From assembly GCF_003854935.1 (NCBI RefSeq), contig NZ_CP033970.1, positions 186,001-250,000 of the forward strand: a DNA stretch of 64,000 nt, written 5' to 3'. Below, in pieces: positions 36,221 through 44,966 of this stretch (its first letter is position 1; each line of letters begins with the position of its first letter). A model generated the notes under the pieces. It was not told the origin of the DNA, did not search any database, and saw nothing but the letters and a program-made list of their open reading frames with translations. The translations under genes were made by a program, and so were the position numbers. The DNA comes from Cupriavidus pauculus (GTDB lineage Bacteria > Pseudomonadota > Gammaproteobacteria > Burkholderiales > Burkholderiaceae).

Positions 36221-37939
36221 TCAGCCGGCGCGGTAGCGGAGCGGCAGCCAGATCGAGAACGTTGCGCCCTCGCCCGGGGCGCTGCGCAGCATCACGCGGC
36301 CGCCGTGGCGCTCGGCCACGGTCTTCACGAATACGAGTCCCAGCCCGCTGCCCGACGGCGCGTCGGTCGATGGCGCGTGGACGCGGCTGAACGGGCGGAA
36401 CAGGCGTGCCTGGGCTTCCGGCGCGATGCCGGGGCCCTGGTCGGTCACCTCGATGGCCATGTACGGGCCCAGCTTGCGCAGGCCCACCGTCACCGGGGCG
36501 CCGTCCGGGCTGAACTTGATGGCGTTGCTGACCAGGTTGGCGATGGCCCGCACCAGCAGCGCCGGCACGGCGCGCAGCGACACCCCGTCGCCGTCCAGGT
36601 CCAGCCGCAGTTCGATGCCGCGCGACTTGGCCAGCGCCCACATCTCGTCCGTGGCATCCAGCACCAGCGCGGTCAGGTCCGCGTCGGCGAACGGCAGGCT
36701 TTGCGATTCGGCCTGGGCCAGCCGGATGAAATCGTCGGCCAGCGCCAGCGTGCGGTGGGCGTGCTCGCCGATGCGGCCCAGCAGCTCGGCCTGCGGCAGC
36801 GCCCGCTCCGGGCGCGATTGCAGGTCAATCAGCGCCAGGATCGACGCCTGGGGCGAACGCATGTCGTGCGACAGGAAGTGCAGCGTCTGCTCGCGCTGGC
36901 GCTCGGCGCGGCGCACGGCCGTGATGTCGACCAGCGTGACGATGACGCCGGCCGGGCGGCCCGTCTCGCCGTGCAGCGGCGCGCCGTGCAGCAGGTAGCG
37001 GCGGTCATCCTCGGTGGCCAGCTCCACGCCGTGCGAATCGGATGACGACGTGACCGGCGCGTCGGCGTCCAGCGCGCCGCACAGCGCATCCCAGTACGCC
37101 AGCCCCGGGCCGGGCACGGGAAACAGTGTCTCGATCACGTCCGGCAGGCCGGGACGGCCCAGCCCGCCGTAGATGTCCGCGTAGGCGTCGCCGCCCATGC
37201 CCGCCGCCGACGGCGGCTGCGGCAGGTCGTTGATGCCCCGCAGCACGGCCGGCACCAGCGCCACGGCGCGGCGGTTGGCCACCAGGATGCCGCCGTCGAG
37301 ATCGCAGATCACGGTGGCCTCGGGCAGGCTCTCCAGGCCGTCGGACAGGAAGCGCCGCATGTCGCGCAGCCGCGACGTCATGTCGTACACCGCCTGCATG
37401 CGGCCGTCCAGCGAATGGTCGACGCGCGCCGGCACGCCCGGCAGCCCCGGCTCGCGCACCAGCCGCGCCAGTTCCTCGGACAGGAACCGCAGCGCGGCCT
37501 CCTGGCGCCGCCAGCTCCAGATCGGATAGACGAGCAGGCAGCCGAACACGGCCGCCGACGGCGCGAACCATAGCTGCAGGCTGCCCATGAGCATGATGCT
37601 GCCGCCGACCAGCGCGGCCACCAGCACGGCCACGGCCACCAGCGCGTCGCGCGGCGTCAGCATCCAGACGGCCAGCGCCGCCAGCGTCACGGGCACCAGC
37701 GTGGCCAGCCAGCGCACCAGCATCGGCACGCGCGCGATGCCCGGGCCGCCGCGCAGCGCCTCGGGCATGTTGGCCACGGCAAAGTCCAGCACGGCCAGGT
37801 CGGCCCGCTCGAAGCCGTTGAAGCGCACCACCAGCGTGGTCAGCACGATGACGGCGGCCAGCATCAGCACCCATTCCACGCGGGTGCGGCGATGGAAGAC
37901 GACGGCGGCCGGATCGGCGGGGGCGCGGCGGGCCATCAC
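36221..37939 (-). CDS. Sensor histidine kinase with membrane helices and PAS-like domain
   Basis: The 572-residue protein has one N-terminal helix (~22-40), three more (~76-140), a PAS-like region (~200-340) and a full kinase core: phospho-acceptor H358 in FLSHDMRSP, N box NLVSNAIKFSP, G1 DQGPGIAP and G2 GSGLGL. The helix order resembles CHASE2-type kinases but the extracytoplasmic CHASE2 domain is missing; only about 35 residues sit between helices 1 and 2. Its partner regulator is encoded 30 bases upstream in the same operon. Confidence 0.92.
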   Translation of the reverse strand: MMARRAPADPAAVVFHRRTRVEWVLMLAAVIVLTTLVVRFNGFERADLAVLDFAVANMPEALRGGPGIARVPMLVRWLATLVPVTLAALAVWMLTPRDALVAVAVLVAALVGGSIMLMGSLQLWFAPSAAVFGCLLVYPIWSWRRQEAALRFLSEELARLVREPGLPGVPARVDHSLDGRMQAVYDMTSRLRDMRRFLSDGLESLPEATVICDLDGGILVANRRAVALVPAVLRGINDLPQPPSAAGMGGDAYADIYGGLGRPGLPDVIETLFPVPGPGLAYWDALCGALDADAPVTSSSDSHGVELATEDDRRYLLHGAPLHGETGRPAGVIVTLVDITAVRRAERQREQTLHFLSHDMRSPQASILALIDLQSRPERALPQAELLGRIGEHAHRTLALADDFIRLAQAESQSLPFADADLTALVLDATDEMWALAKSRGIELRLDLDGDGVSLRAVPALLVRAIANLVSNAIKFSPDGAPVTVGLRKLGPYMAIEVTDQGPGIAPEAQARLFRPFSRVHAPSTDAPSGSGLGLVFVKTVAERHGGRVMLRSAPGEGATFSIWLPLRYRAG

Positions 37940-37969
37940 CGCCCGGCGCTCCCGGCGGCGGCGCCGCGG

Positions 37970-38689
37970 CTAGGCATCGGTGGCATCGGTAGCATCGGTG
38001 GCACCGGCGGCCTCGAACCGATAGCCGTGCGAGTAGACCGAGCTGAGCCGCACGCCGTTCTCGGGCCGCAGCGCCAGCTTGATGCGCAGCCGCGACACGT
38101 GGGTGTCGAGCGTGCGCGAGCCGGCATCCATCGCCCGGCCCCAGACGGCCTGCTCGATCACCTCGCGCGACATCAGCCGGCCGATATTGCGGAACAGGAA
38201 CAGCGCCAGGTCGAACTCGCGCGGCGACAGGTCGGCCAGTTGGCCGTCCACTGCGACGGTGCGGCGCCGGGCATCCACCACGTAGTGGCCCTGGCGGATC
38301 AGCTCGTCGTCGTGCATGGCCTCCGGATACGCCCGGCGCAGCAGCGCGCGCACGCGGGCGATGAACTCGGCCGGGCGCAGCGGCTTGGCCAGGTAGTCGT
38401 CGGCGCCCACGCTCAGGCCCGCGACGATGTCGGCCTCGTCGATCCGGCTGGTCAGGAACAGGATGGGCGGCAGGCGGCCCGAGTGCTGGCGCACCCAGCT
38501 CACCAGCTCGTAGCCGCTGGTATCGGGCAGTTGCCAGTCCATCAGCACCAGGTCGAACGCCTGGTCGCGCAGCGCGCGCAGGAACGCGGCGCCCGTGGCA
38601 AAGCTCGTGCAGCGGTAGCCCGCCTCTTCGAGCAGTTGCCGGATCTGGTCGGCCTGTGCGGGATCGTCCTCGACTGAGGCAATTCTCAT
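37970..38689 (-). CDS. OmpR-type response regulator
   Basis: The 239-residue protein has a receiver domain (phospho-acceptor D51, acidic pair D8-D9, K102) and a C-terminal winged-helix DNA-binding domain (about 130-228, SRTLDTHVSRLRIKL). A short repeated tail ATDATDATDA closes it, encoded by tandem GCATCGGTG-like repeats that could vary in copy number. It is cotranscribed with the kinase gene. Its position next to pelG makes control of pel or hopanoid genes possible, but nothing in sequence proves it. Confidence 0.93.
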   Translation of the reverse strand: MRIASVEDDPAQADQIRQLLEEAGYRCTSFATGAAFLRALRDQAFDLVLMDWQLPDTSGYELVSWVRQHSGRLPPILFLTSRIDEADIVAGLSVGADDYLAKPLRPAEFIARVRALLRRAYPEAMHDDELIRQGHYVVDARRRTVAVDGQLADLSPREFDLALFLFRNIGRLMSREVIEQAVWGRAMDAGSRTLDTHVSRLRIKLALRPENGVRLSSVYSHGYRFEAAGATDATDATDA

Positions 38690-38855
38690 CTACTTCCCTC
38701 TGGTGACTGCGGCCGGTGTCTGGCGCGGCGGCGTCATGTTACCGAAACGCGCCATGGCGCGTCGAGGCTACATTGGAGGGGGGCCACCCATGCGGGTGTT
38801 GCAGGCGCGCCGCAGACTGCCGCCTGGACGGCGCGCGCCTTGCGGGCGTAATGAA

Positions 38856-38890
38856 AACCTGAGCCGCCATGCGCGGATGGCGCATGGCGG
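38856..38890 (-). terminator. Probable terminator of the pel operon
   Basis: A perfect 11-bp stem (CCGCCATGCGC / GCGCATGGCGG, 38864-38890) with a 5-base loop lies 32 bases after the pelG stop. On the minus strand it is followed by CTCAGGTTTTCA, a short T run. Confidence 0.6.
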
Positions 38891-38921
38891 AGCGGCGGCA
38901 CCGGCACATGGCCGGCCCGGC

Positions 38922-40292
38922 CTATTGCAGCATGTACGTCTCGTATTCCAGCCGGTCGAGCTTGCGGTCCAGCAGGTACAGCGCCAGCGCCACCACGATC
39001 AGCAGCGACACTGCGAAGCCGTAGCCGTACCAGGCCGGCCCCAGCGACAGCGTCAGCCGGGTCAGCGCGAAGTTCAGCACCACGAACGTACCCGTCAGCA
39101 GCAGCACCTCGCGCCGGCGGTCCAGGTAGAAGTAGATGTTCAGCACGCCCAGCAGCACCACCTGCAGGCTGGCGCCGATCACGTCCACGTACAGCAGCGG
39201 CAGATACAGCTCGGAGATGCCCAGCAGCCGCAGCAGCCAGCCGCCCACCACGAACAGCAGCAGCGACGCGATGGCCTGCACCTTGACGATCTCGTACAGC
39301 CCCAGCCGGATGGTCTGGACCATCGTGTTGCGCATGTCCTCGATGTGCTCCAGCGAGCTGCCGCCGCGCACCGCGTTGTAGAACGCGTCGTAGTACTCGA
39401 CGAAGTCGGTCTCGATCCGCACCAGGAACACGGCCATGCCCGGGATGATCGCCAGGTAGGCCAGGAACACCGGGATGTCGTAGATGATCGACGCATGCAG
39501 CGGCCCGATCACGGGCTGGCCCGTGGACGGCGCGTACCAGAACATGAACTTGTCGATCCAGATGCCCAGGTTGTAGAACAGGCCGATGGCCACCAGGCTC
39601 GGGTAGGCGTAGCGGCGCTGGAAGACCTCGAACGACATGAACCGGTGGCTCGTGTAGTTGCGGTAGATCAGCGTGATCATGCCCACCAGCAGGCAAAGCT
39701 GGCCGAACACGAAGCCGCCCAGCAGCCCTTCCAGCCCGTGCGTGCGCAGCGCCAGCGCCGTGAGCACCGTGATCGTGTAGCCCACGGCGAACGTCCAGAC
39801 GATGGCCTTGTACTGCTTCATGCCCGACAGGAAGATGGCTGCGATCCAGATGTTGCTCATGATGACGAAGCCGGCAATCATCAGCAGCCGGTACAGCACC
39901 GACTGGTCGTCGAACGCCCACACCGCGCAGGCCAGGCCGATGGCGCCGGCCAGCCCGGTGCACAGCAGCGCCACCGCGTGGTAGTTCGACAGCACCATGT
40001 CCGCGCGCTTCTCGAACAGGCGGTCGGACGTGAAGCGCGTGAACGACAGCTGCATCGGCCCGGTCAGTATCAGGCTGCACGCGATCAGGTACGTGACCGA
40101 CACCTGGAACTGCGTGATCAGCGCCCCCGGCACGACCCAGCCGATCGACATCATGCCGATCAGCAGGATGCCCAGGATCGACAGCACCCACGGGCCCGAG
40201 CTGATGACGCCCGCGTAGGCGTAGGCGCTGAGCATGCCCGACAGGCTGTCCCGCCGGAGCATCTTGCGAAGTTCGAATCCAATGCCGGCCAT
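38922..40292 (-). CDS. pelG: Pel polysaccharide membrane protein PelG
   Basis: The 456-residue protein has about 12 membrane helices and the N-terminal signature MAGIGFELRKMLRRDSLSG of PelG. It belongs to the Wzx-like MOP superfamily and is thought to move the Pel chain across the inner membrane together with PelD, PelE and PelF. Its start lies one base after the pelF stop. Confidence 0.95.
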   Translation of the reverse strand: MAGIGFELRKMLRRDSLSGMLSAYAYAGVISSGPWVLSILGILLIGMMSIGWVVPGALITQFQVSVTYLIACSLILTGPMQLSFTRFTSDRLFEKRADMVLSNYHAVALLCTGLAGAIGLACAVWAFDDQSVLYRLLMIAGFVIMSNIWIAAIFLSGMKQYKAIVWTFAVGYTITVLTALALRTHGLEGLLGGFVFGQLCLLVGMITLIYRNYTSHRFMSFEVFQRRYAYPSLVAIGLFYNLGIWIDKFMFWYAPSTGQPVIGPLHASIIYDIPVFLAYLAIIPGMAVFLVRIETDFVEYYDAFYNAVRGGSSLEHIEDMRNTMVQTIRLGLYEIVKVQAIASLLLFVVGGWLLRLLGISELYLPLLYVDVIGASLQVVLLGVLNIYFYLDRRREVLLLTGTFVVLNFALTRLTLSLGPAWYGYGFAVSLLIVVALALYLLDRKLDRLEYETYMLQ

Positions 40293-40293
40293 G

Positions 40294-41880
40294 TCAGCGT
40301 CCTCCCCCGTGCACCGGGCACTTCGCGGGGCTGGCGCCACGCTCGCGGCGCGCGCCGTCGGGCATCGCCATCAGGTCCGTATAGAGCGTGCGGTAGCTGC
40401 CCACCATCTGTTCCTGCGTGTAGTACTTCTCCACCCGCGCGATGCCCGATGCCTGGGCCGCCTGCCAGCGCTGCGGATGCTGCAGCAGCCCCAGCGCGGC
40501 GGTGGCCAGCGCGGCCGGATCGGCAATGCGCACCACGTCGCCGGCCGCGCCCAGCGCGGCGTCCTCGCCGGGCAGGCCGTAGACCAGCTCGCTGCACGAG
40601 CCCACGTCCGTCGTCACGCACGGCACGCCGGCTGCAAAGCCTTCCAGCACCACCAGCGGCAGCGCCTCGGAGATCGAGCTCAGGATCAGCACGCCCACCT
40701 TCGGCAGCAGGTCGTCGATCTTCTGGAAGCCCAGGAACCTGACCTTGTCGCCCAGCCCCAGGCTCTCGGCCAGGCTGCGGCATTCGCGCGCGTACTCGGG
40801 GTCCTCGTCCTCCGGCCCGGCAATCCAGCCCTCGGCGTCGGGGTACTCGCGCACCACGGTCAGCATGGCGCGGATGAAGGTCTTGATGTCCTTGATCGGC
40901 ACCACGCGGCCGATCAGGCACAGCACGGGTGGCACGCCGGGCGCGCGCCTGTCGCGCAGGGCGGCCAGGCGCGGCAGGTTGATGCCGTTCGGGATATTGC
41001 GCGTGCGCTCGGCCAGCGCGCCGTCCAGCACCTGGCGACGCCGGTTGCCCTCGTAGAGCGCGGTGATCTCGTCGCCGGCCTCGTAGCAGACCCGGCCGAG
41101 CGTCTCGAAGAACCGCACCCACAGCTCGCGGAAGTAGCTGATCTGGGAAATGTCGCGCTCGAAGATGTTCCGGTTGTCGCGGATCCACTGGCTCTGGAAC
41201 AGGTCGATCTTGCGTTCCTTGGTGTAGATGCCGTGCTCGGACACCAGCAGCGGCCGGCCGTTGCGGTGGCGCAGCATCGCGCCCAGAAAGCCCGCGTAGC
41301 CGGTGGACACCGTGTGGTAGACCCTGGCCGGGATCAGCCCGTCGGCAATCCGCACAAGCTGCCACAGCGGCTTGTGCATGATGCGGATGGTCCAGAAGTA
41401 GTCGGTGAACGACGGGTCCGTGCAGAACTGGCGGTACTGGTCCGTGATGGTGTCCCAGGCGCGCTTGCTGTACAGGAACGCGTCCTCGGACAGCGCCCCG
41501 CCCTCGCGCAGTTGCGGCATCAGCTCGCGGATCAGCGCGCCGGCCTCGGCCTCGCGGCCCGGCTGGCGCAGCAGTTCGTGCAGCGCGTCGGACTTGTCGA
41601 ACGCGCGCGCGTCGCCGGCCGTGCCGTGTACCAGCGGCGGCGGCGGGAAGTCGTACAGGAAATGGGTTTCCAGGTGCACCACGTTGTCGGGCAACGGGTA
41701 GGCCATGTCGCCATAGTCCTCGCGGCGGCTGCCGATGAAGACGATGCCGAAGCGGATATCGGGAAACGCGCGGATCATCTGGTTGACCCAGCTCGACACG
41801 CCCCCGCTTACATACGGGAACGTGCCTTCGAGCAGCAGCATGACGTCGGCAGACGTTCCCTTGACCAGAATTTCGCTCAT
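40294..41880 (-). CDS. pelF: Pel glycosyltransferase PelF
   Basis: From ATG 41880 the protein is 528 residues. The N-terminus shows VMLLLEGTFPYVSGGVSSWV, characteristic of PelF, and the GT4 C-terminal domain has IGRVVPIKDIKTFI and the E-x7-E motif SSISEALPLVVLEGFAAG. PelF is the soluble polymerase of Pel, using UDP-GalNAc/GlcNAc. The start overlaps the pelE stop by 4 bases. Confidence 0.95.
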   Translation of the reverse strand: MSEILVKGTSADVMLLLEGTFPYVSGGVSSWVNQMIRAFPDIRFGIVFIGSRREDYGDMAYPLPDNVVHLETHFLYDFPPPPLVHGTAGDARAFDKSDALHELLRQPGREAEAGALIRELMPQLREGGALSEDAFLYSKRAWDTITDQYRQFCTDPSFTDYFWTIRIMHKPLWQLVRIADGLIPARVYHTVSTGYAGFLGAMLRHRNGRPLLVSEHGIYTKERKIDLFQSQWIRDNRNIFERDISQISYFRELWVRFFETLGRVCYEAGDEITALYEGNRRRQVLDGALAERTRNIPNGINLPRLAALRDRRAPGVPPVLCLIGRVVPIKDIKTFIRAMLTVVREYPDAEGWIAGPEDEDPEYARECRSLAESLGLGDKVRFLGFQKIDDLLPKVGVLILSSISEALPLVVLEGFAAGVPCVTTDVGSCSELVYGLPGEDAALGAAGDVVRIADPAALATAALGLLQHPQRWQAAQASGIARVEKYYTQEQMVGSYRTLYTDLMAMPDGARRERGASPAKCPVHGGGR

Positions 41881-42863
41881 GATTGCCAGTACCGCAGCAG
41901 GGGCCGCACCAGCGGGAGCGGCGAAGGACTGTCGAAAGCCGCCATCAGGCGGCGCACCGCGGCATAGTCGCGTTCCAGGTAGGCGGCCTCGGCCAGCAGC
42001 GGCAGCACGCGCTCCCGGGCAAAGCCCAGCGCCTCGGCTCGGCCGAGGAAGTCGCGGGCCTCGCCCGGCGCGTTGCGCGACAGCGCCAGCCGGCCGCGCA
42101 TGTACCACAGCGCGGCATTGCCGTCGTCGATCTCCAGCGCGGCGCTGGCGTAGCGCTCCACCTGGCTGGCCGTGTAGCGGTAGACGTCGCCCTGCACCAG
42201 GTTCTGGTAGATCAGTTCCCAGTACAGGTCCGCCAGCCGCTTGTTGATTTCCAGCCGGGCCTGCGGTGTGTCGGCCGCCTGCAGGCGCGGCAGTTCGGCC
42301 AGGATCTTCTGCGTCAGCTGCTTCTCGGCGCCATCGAGCATGCCGTAGGCCAGCAGCCGGATGTCGTCGGTGCTGTCGGCCAGCAGCTCGCGCAGCACCG
42401 GGCTGGCCGTGCGCGTGGGCATCGACTGCATCGCCACCAGCGCGGTCATCCGTTCCGGCAGCGGCGCGCGCGTATTGCCAAGCTGCGCGCGCAGCCGGGC
42501 GCCGCCGCCGTGCGTGACACGCTGGATCAGGTGCGTGACGAACTCGGGCAGCGCGATCGACGCAATGCCGGAACTGTCACGCTGCTTCGGGAACAGCTTC
42601 GAGAACAGCAGGCTGCCCAGGCACACCAGCGCGCCGCCCAGCGGCACGAAGAAGCAGAACGCGGCCAGGTAGGCGTAGCTCCACGCAAACGGCGTGCGGA
42701 AGCGGCGCGGCAGCAGGCGCCACAGCGCCAGGCCCAGCAGCGCCGCGGCCACGGCCTGCAGGCCCAGGAACGACAGCAGCAGCGGCAGGCCCGTATCGCC
42801 CCGGAACAGCAGGTACAGGGCCGCGATCTGGATGGCGGTGCCGCCGATGGTCAGCTTGCCCAT
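41877..42863 (-). CDS. pelE: Pel membrane protein PelE
   Basis: The 328-residue protein has two N-terminal membrane-helix regions (~7-48 and ~65-88) and a cytoplasmic helical part (~150-320) with TPR-like repeats (AALEIDDGNAALWYMRGRLALSR). This is the layout of PelE, which holds PelF at the membrane with PelD and PelG. Confidence 0.9.
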   Translation of the reverse strand: MGKLTIGGTAIQIAALYLLFRGDTGLPLLLSFLGLQAVAAALLGLALWRLLPRRFRTPFAWSYAYLAAFCFFVPLGGALVCLGSLLFSKLFPKQRDSSGIASIALPEFVTHLIQRVTHGGGARLRAQLGNTRAPLPERMTALVAMQSMPTRTASPVLRELLADSTDDIRLLAYGMLDGAEKQLTQKILAELPRLQAADTPQARLEINKRLADLYWELIYQNLVQGDVYRYTASQVERYASAALEIDDGNAALWYMRGRLALSRNAPGEARDFLGRAEALGFARERVLPLLAEAAYLERDYAAVRRLMAAFDSPSPLPLVRPLLRYWQS

Positions 42864-42866
42864 GCG

Positions 42867-44375
42867 TCAGCCCGCCTGCGTCTGGCCGGCGGCCGGCGCG
42901 GGGCCGGCACCGGGCGTGGCCGCCGCCACCTGGTCCGGCGCGATGCCGTCCAGATGGCAGCGATGCAGCAGCCGCACCAGCGCTTCCTCGGCGCCGGCGG
43001 CCGGCACCGGCAGCGTGTACACGCCGATGTGCGCGGTGGCGAAGTCGTTGCCGAACTGGGCGCGCAGCATGTCCTCGATCCGCACCAGGTAGGCCGACAC
43101 GGCCTGGCTGTCCGACAGCGGCATCAGCGTCAGCATTGCCCGCTGATGGGCGCCGCGCGCGGGCCAGGCCACGTCCAGCGCCCGGCGGCTGCGCACCACC
43201 TGTTCGAACAGCGCGTCGCGCGCCTCGTCCAGGTCGAACACCAGCGCCACCACCGAACTCTGGATGCCGGTCTCTCGGCGCAGGCGCGACAGCCGCGCGT
43301 AGTCCAGCGCGAACGCGTACGGAATGGCCGGTGCCAGTTCCTGGATGCCGTGCGTGGCCTCGGCGTGCTCCACGCCGTCGGCGTAATAGCCCATCAGCAC
43401 CATCAGGAGCTGCAAGTTTTCATAGGTCAGCGACAGGAACGGCATGCGCTCGACGACCAGCACGCCGATCAGGCGGTCGGACCCGGCCAGCACCGGCGCC
43501 ACGGCCACGTAGCGCGTCTCGGCGTCGTCCTGCAGGCCGGCGGTGCGCAGGTGCGCCAGTTCGCGCGTGTCGATGCAGTGGCGCACCAGCGGGTCGTTCA
43601 CGTCGAGCGTGAAGCCCGGGCCGATGGCTGCCACGGCATCGGGCAGCACCGTATCGCCCTGGCAGGCATACAGCGCCGCGCCTTCCACCTGGCACGCCTG
43701 CGCCACCACCTGCAGCATCGGCTGCGCGCCGGCCAGCCGCTCGGTGCGGGCAACCCGTCCGGCGTCCTGCAGCGCCACGGCACGCAGCTGCGACAGCGTG
43801 TCGCGCAGCGTGGTCGGGCGGGCCAGCAGGTCGTTTTCCAGCCGCGCGTGCGAGATGCGCAGCAGGTAGTGGTTCTTGGTCAGCGCCGACAGCCGCTCGT
43901 CCAGGTAGCGATTGACGGCCCGGGCCCGCGCCAGGCGGGTGTTCCAGACGTCGCCGAACTGCCCGGCCACCAGCACCAGCAGCAGGCCACCCAGGAAGAA
44001 CATGCGCGGAAACGCCTCGTGGTGCGCGCCCATGCCGTCAAAGAAGAACCAGCCGCCCAGCAGCATCAGCACGGCGCCCACGCCCAGCAGCGTGCCGTAG
44101 CGCAGCGCCAGGATCACCGGCAGCAGCCATGCCCACGGAAAGCCCAGCCCCAGCAGCAGCGGGTTCTGCGGCAGGACCACCCAGGCGATGGCCATCGCCG
44201 CCACCATCACGACGATCATTTCCAGCACGGCCACCGCCCCGCCTCCCGCGGGGGCCAGCCAGCGCGCATAGCGCCCGCCCAGGCTGATGCCCTGCCCCTT
44301 GCGAGCCGTCTGGCGCGTTTTTTCCGCGGTGTGTGCCACGCTTGTCACCCGTCCTTGTTTTCCACTCGATTCCAT
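42867..44375 (-). CDS. pelD: c-di-GMP receptor PelD
   Basis: The 502-residue protein has a long basic N-terminus, four membrane helices (~44-140), a GAF domain (~215-335) and a degenerate GGDEF domain (~350-480). The inhibitory-site motif RxxD is present as R398-A-L-D401, corresponding to the c-di-GMP-binding motif that activates Pel synthesis in Pseudomonas PelD. The catalytic GGDEF signature is absent, so it binds but does not make c-di-GMP. Its extended C-terminal Ala/Pro/Gly tail is of low complexity. Confidence 0.94.
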   Translation of the reverse strand: MESSGKQGRVTSVAHTAEKTRQTARKGQGISLGGRYARWLAPAGGGAVAVLEMIVVMVAAMAIAWVVLPQNPLLLGLGFPWAWLLPVILALRYGTLLGVGAVLMLLGGWFFFDGMGAHHEAFPRMFFLGGLLLVLVAGQFGDVWNTRLARARAVNRYLDERLSALTKNHYLLRISHARLENDLLARPTTLRDTLSQLRAVALQDAGRVARTERLAGAQPMLQVVAQACQVEGAALYACQGDTVLPDAVAAIGPGFTLDVNDPLVRHCIDTRELAHLRTAGLQDDAETRYVAVAPVLAGSDRLIGVLVVERMPFLSLTYENLQLLMVLMGYYADGVEHAEATHGIQELAPAIPYAFALDYARLSRLRRETGIQSSVVALVFDLDEARDALFEQVVRSRRALDVAWPARGAHQRAMLTLMPLSDSQAVSAYLVRIEDMLRAQFGNDFATAHIGVYTLPVPAAGAEEALVRLLHRCHLDGIAPDQVAAATPGAGPAPAAGQTQAG

Positions 44376-44388
44376 CCGGGCCGTTGCA

Positions 44389-44940
44389 TCAGCCCTGCAT
44401 CAGCGGGGCCAGCAGGCGGCGCAGCAGCTTCTGGGCCACGCCCGACAGCGACTCGCGGCTCCAGCCCGCATTGCTGCCCGTGGCCGACCACACCACCTGG
44501 CCCGAGGCCACGTCGATCAGTTGCAGCGAGATGCCCACGGCCGGCTCGCCGTCCACGCCCACCTTGTAGCGCCATTCCTGCACGGCGCCGGTCAGCGCGT
44601 AGCGTGCGCGCTCGCCGCGCGCCCATTCCAGCGCCTTGCCCACCGACTCGCGCTCGGCCGGCTCGAACAGCGTTTCCGGGTTCAGCGACGCCGGGTAGCG
44701 CTTCAGGTTCGCCACGCCGCCGGTCTTCAGCAGCGATTCGGCGATGGCTTCGGCGCGCAGGCCAGCCTGCGGCGTCTCGGTGTAGTTGACGATCGGCAGC
44801 ACGGCCACGGTGTCGCCGGCGGCCATCTGCGGCGCGCGGCCCACGTCGGTCACGGCGCAGCCGGCCAGCCACAGTGCCGCACCGGTGGCGGCGCACCAGG
44901 CCATCAGCCGGCCCATGCGGGTATTGGTCCTGTTCATCAT
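44389..44940 (-). CDS. pelC: Pel outer-membrane lipoprotein PelC
   Basis: The 183-residue protein has a lipobox LWLAGC at about residue 28 and the PelC core (VAVLPIVNYTETPQAGLRAE, ARYALTGAVQEWRYK). PelC forms a ring beneath the PelB barrel and guides the cationic polymer. The gene lies 26 bases after pelB. Confidence 0.92.
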   Translation of the reverse strand: MMNRTNTRMGRLMAWCAATGAALWLAGCAVTDVGRAPQMAAGDTVAVLPIVNYTETPQAGLRAEAIAESLLKTGGVANLKRYPASLNPETLFEPAERESVGKALEWARGERARYALTGAVQEWRYKVGVDGEPAVGISLQLIDVASGQVVWSATGSNAGWSRESLSGVAQKLLRRLLAPLMQG

Positions 44941-44966
44941 AGATTCCCCTCGTTATCTGGAAACAA

